Assembly: GCA_963666935.1 (NCBI GenBank)
Contig: OY762936.1
Coordinates: 1,984,001 to 2,048,000, forward strand
DNA from: G963666935 sp963666935
GTDB taxonomy: Bacteria > Bacillota > Clostridia > Christensenellales > CAG-138
Direction: 5' to 3'
Length of the DNA: 64,000 nt
In this document: positions 61,776 through 64,000 of the stretch, in pieces
Position numbering within the stretch: position 1 is the first letter of the stretch
Layout of the letters: each line of letters starts with the position of its first letter
Notes under the pieces: model-generated
Database searches by the model: none
What the model saw: only the letters and a program-made list of their open reading frames with translations
What the model was told of the DNA's origin: nothing
Made by a program: the position numbers and the translations under genes

Positions 61776-62924
61776 TCAGCCGCCCTGCCCATTTTCCATA
61801 CTTTCTTTTTTCTGCTGAATCACCGGCATTATTTTTTTCTTCCTGCAAAGGTAAGCGATCAGTAGAATCAAGGGAATTAAGAATATTACGGGGATCACCA
61901 CGTACGCAAACACCTGATCCGAACGCAAAAATTCCACCGTACTGGATCGATTCATCATCGGCAGCACACATAGGGCGCCGGCGATTAACGCAATCGGAAT
62001 AACAAAACCTTTGTGGGATTTTGCCTTTACAATCCCTGAAAACGCATAGCTGCCCATATAGTTATACATCATCAATTTTAGCAATGCGGCCGGGAACCAC
62101 GCCAATGTGTTAAGGGACTGCACCCGCTCGATGAAGTCATATGCCTCCACTTGCCTGGTAAATGAAAAATAAGGATTCCATGCGTGTTTCGCAAGCTCAA
62201 CGCCCAATACGGTCAATGTTGGAAGCAAAATCATAATGAATGAAACGCCGAAAATCGCTAGGGCAGTGAAATATGCTTTGTTGATGCTGGATTTTGGCTT
62301 TAAATAAAATGAAAAAACAAAAAATATCAAGATCTCAGAATATCTTGCGGCGGTGAGGAATGCGCCTTCATTTATTTCGAGAAATGTGGAATCTGCCAAC
62401 ACCGGCAACAGTTCCTTAAGGTCCATCTTAGTGGCTCCAAGGGCAAAGAAGATGATCACCGTCAGTATAATAAATAAAACAATGAATGTTGAAAGCCTGC
62501 CGATGGCGCCGGCGCCTTTATACGCCGTGTAGCATATCGGTACCGCCATCAATACCATCACGGCCCATATCGGCGTTTCCGGGAAAATATACAGGTCCAC
62601 AAACAGCAGTGTAATCAGCGAACACGCTGTAAAGCAATACACAAAAAAGAGGACATAAATCAGCGCTGTCGCCTTGCCGAAGAATTTTCCGAGGATTGTC
62701 TCAAGCGTTTCGTTTATGTTCATCCCTCTGAACTTGTTCATCAGGAACAGCACCGGCACGTTGAGGATCAATATGTATACAAAGGCCAGAAGAAGCACGA
62801 TCCATGCATCCTGATTGGCCGGAGGTGCCGTCAAAATGGGCATGAAGGTATATGGGAAAACCAGCGCGCTTCCAACCGACATCAGTGCCAGCTGCGCCAT
62901 CGTCAGCGAAGGTTTTTGATTCAT
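61776..62924 (-). CDS. Spore germination permease, GerAB/GerKB type
   Basis: A 382-residue protein with about ten transmembrane helices of the spore germination B family (APC superfamily fold). Typical segments: MAQLALMSVGSALVFPYTFMP, NETLETILGKFFGKATALIYV, and YSEILIFFVFSFYLKPKSSI. It forms the germinant-sensing channel subunit in the spore inner membrane. It follows the gerAC gene by a 4-base gap; the GerAA-type subunit is presumably beyond the window or absent. Confidence 0.92.
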   Translation of the reverse strand: MNQKPSLTMAQLALMSVGSALVFPYTFMPILTAPPANQDAWIVLLLAFVYILILNVPVLFLMNKFRGMNINETLETILGKFFGKATALIYVLFFVYCFTACSLITLLFVDLYIFPETPIWAVMVLMAVPICYTAYKGAGAIGRLSTFIVLFIILTVIIFFALGATKMDLKELLPVLADSTFLEINEGAFLTAARYSEILIFFVFSFYLKPKSSINKAYFTALAIFGVSFIMILLPTLTVLGVELAKHAWNPYFSFTRQVEAYDFIERVQSLNTLAWFPAALLKLMMYNYMGSYAFSGIVKAKSHKGFVIPIALIAGALCVLPMMNRSSTVEFLRSDQVFAYVVIPVIFLIPLILLIAYLCRKKKIMPVIQQKKESMENGQGG

Positions 62925-62928
62925 ATGC

Positions 62929-64000
62929 TCAGTCCTCCATCATAATGGGCTCTTTCATTTGCCCAGATCTGGCGATGTTTGATTCAACTGTAACAGCAAC
63001 CGCAGCTTTTGAGAAATAGTCATCCCAGTCGTCTTTGATTTCTTTCCACTTTTCGGGATGCTGGGCATGCATGGCCTTGCCAAGCCCGAATATGTCGCTT
63101 TGAAACTCGGTTTGGACTTTCTGAATCGTTGCCGCGATTCTCTCCGACAATTGCTTGTTAAAGATTTCTTCCAGCGCCTTTAGCGGATCCGCCTGGCTGA
63201 CGTCCATGGCCACGCCCTCCTGCACAAGCGCTAAATCGACTTTAACTTTAACATGAATCGTGATATTGCCGTCCTCCTCGGTCATTTCAGCATTCGCCTT
63301 GGCACCGCTTACCCTAAAAACAGTAAAATCATCTCCGGATGGAATGGATATGACATCTGATTTAATATTATTGGTAACAAAATTGTACGCCCTGGTTTCC
63401 TCACCGTCCAAATAGCCCACCAGTATATTATCCTTAAAAGCCGCCAACCCTTCATACTTGATTTTGTATTTTTTTTCGGAACTGCTTTGCGCAGAGCCTG
63501 CATCATTGGCGGTAGCAGCACTTGCCTCTGCCTCATGCTCGACGATTTCGACAAGCCCGGTAACCGGCTGAGCTCCTTCATCATAATAATCCTTGACGAG
63601 TTTCAGCATATCTACAAAAACCGAAGTGGCAATTTCGTTGGGCTGCGACTTGGATAAGTGTTCAATATAATCGCCCACTGTGTCCGATAAACCGAGTGTA
63701 CAAGAATAAAGCTTTTGGGGATCTTCTCCGCCCTTTATGACCACCATAAATGGATTTTCATCGGTTAAATAATCCCTGAGCAGGTAATCCATCACCGGCG
63801 TCAGATTTTTTTGCGCCATGCTTTCGGTGAAGAACCGCGCCTTATTATGTCCGCCAAAAAGCGTTCCTTCCAGGTTTTCCGATGCGTTCCGGATCGCTTC
63901 CGGCACAGTTTTCCCATCACTTATTATGGTGACGCTTGGGTTTTTCCCGCTCCCGCCGCTGCTTACGGCCCCTCCCATTGCAGCAGCATTTAGAACCTCG
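62929..64000 (-). CDS. Spore germination lipoprotein, GerAC type (5' end outside window)
   Basis: At least 357 residues of a Ger(x)C protein; the frame stays open past the left edge of the coding strand at base 64000, so the first part, including the lipoprotein signal, is missing. The visible portion has VTIISDGKTVPEAIRNASENLEGTLFGGH, NPFMVVIKGG, FLDGEETRAYNF-like YLDGEETRAYNF, and the C-terminal FGLGKAMHAQHPEKWKEIKDDWDDYF block, which is typical of the family. It works with GerAB and GerAA as a germinant receptor. Confidence 0.92.
   Translation of the reverse strand, partial: EVLNAAAMGGAVSSGGSGKNPSVTIISDGKTVPEAIRNASENLEGTLFGGHNKARFFTESMAQKNLTPVMDYLLRDYLTDENPFMVVIKGGEDPQKLYSCTLGLSDTVGDYIEHLSKSQPNEIATSVFVDMLKLVKDYYDEGAQPVTGLVEIVEHEAEASAATANDAGSAQSSSEKKYKIKYEGLAAFKDNILVGYLDGEETRAYNFVTNNIKSDVISIPSGDDFTVFRVSGAKANAEMTEEDGNITIHVKVKVDLALVQEGVAMDVSQADPLKALEEIFNKQLSERIAATIQKVQTEFQSDIFGLGKAMHAQHPEKWKEIKDDWDDYFSKAAVAVTVESNIARSGQMKEPIMMED

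Noticed and set aside
1..64000. CRISPR arrays, insertion sequences or prophage
   Set aside because: I saw no spaced direct repeats, transposase motifs, integrase or phage structural genes.

Overview
The window looks like a chromosomal segment of an endospore-forming, low-oxygen Clostridia-type Firmicute (an Oscillospirales/Christensenellales-like lineage is my guess from gene content, not proven). The reasons are spore germination genes of the GerAB/GerAC type at the right edge, three T-box leaders, three c-di-GMP-I riboswitch aptamers and one cobalamin riboswitch, TTG starts with strong Shine-Dalgarno sites, many CxxC and zinc proteins, and moderate G+C. No rRNA, tRNA, transposase, phage or CRISPR array was seen.

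Layout. 0-1.7 kb: end of a MATE exporter and an NhaC-type antiporter. 1.8-5.1 kb: a large multi-PAS diguanylate cyclase whose leader carries a c-di-GMP-I riboswitch with an intrinsic terminator. 5.2-7.6 kb: a small hypothetical gene, a CapA-like lipoprotein and a PAP2 phosphatase. 7.7-11.9 kb: an operon of three secreted lipoproteins (LRR and two DUF5050-type). 12-14.5 kb: an ABC-2 exporter. 14.8-16.1 kb: an HD-GYP protein. 16.2-17.6 kb: an APC amino acid permease. 17.7-25.6 kb: a complete T-box-controlled trpEGDCFBA operon that ends in a second, divergent trpD-like gene. 25.7-30.5 kb: two GntR regulators transcribed divergently, each with its own perfect palindrome, serving an ABC exporter operon and a DUF5808 membrane protein, followed by small genes. 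30.7-35.1 kb: GNAT, TetR, a CPA2 antiporter, a membrane-anchored MerR regulator and mscL.

35.2-44.6 kb is the most striking region: a complete Tad/Flp pilus operon (prepilin peptidase, two Flp pilins, TadE, TadG-like, CpaB, TadZ, TadA, TadB, TadC, DUF192, DivIVA-like coiled coil). It is driven from one near-consensus promoter through a roughly 400-nt leader that holds two tandem c-di-GMP-I aptamers and a strong terminator. With the riboswitch-controlled cyclase and the HD-GYP protein, the window encodes synthesis, probable breakdown and RNA sensing of c-di-GMP, plus a surface organelle as its output.

45-48.1 kb: a zinc uptake locus (znuA, znuC, znuB, zur-like) with Zur-like palindromes. 48.3-50.2 kb: a T-box-controlled sodium/solute symporter. 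50.4-55.9 kb: phosphoketolase and metE; the metE leader contains a Met-type T-box followed by a cobalamin riboswitch. 56-58.5 kb: an ABC exporter. 58.6-61.4 kb: a CPBP protease, an MFS transporter and a zinc-dependent phospholipase C-like protein. 61.8-64 kb: gerAB and gerAC spore germination genes, the latter cut by the window edge.
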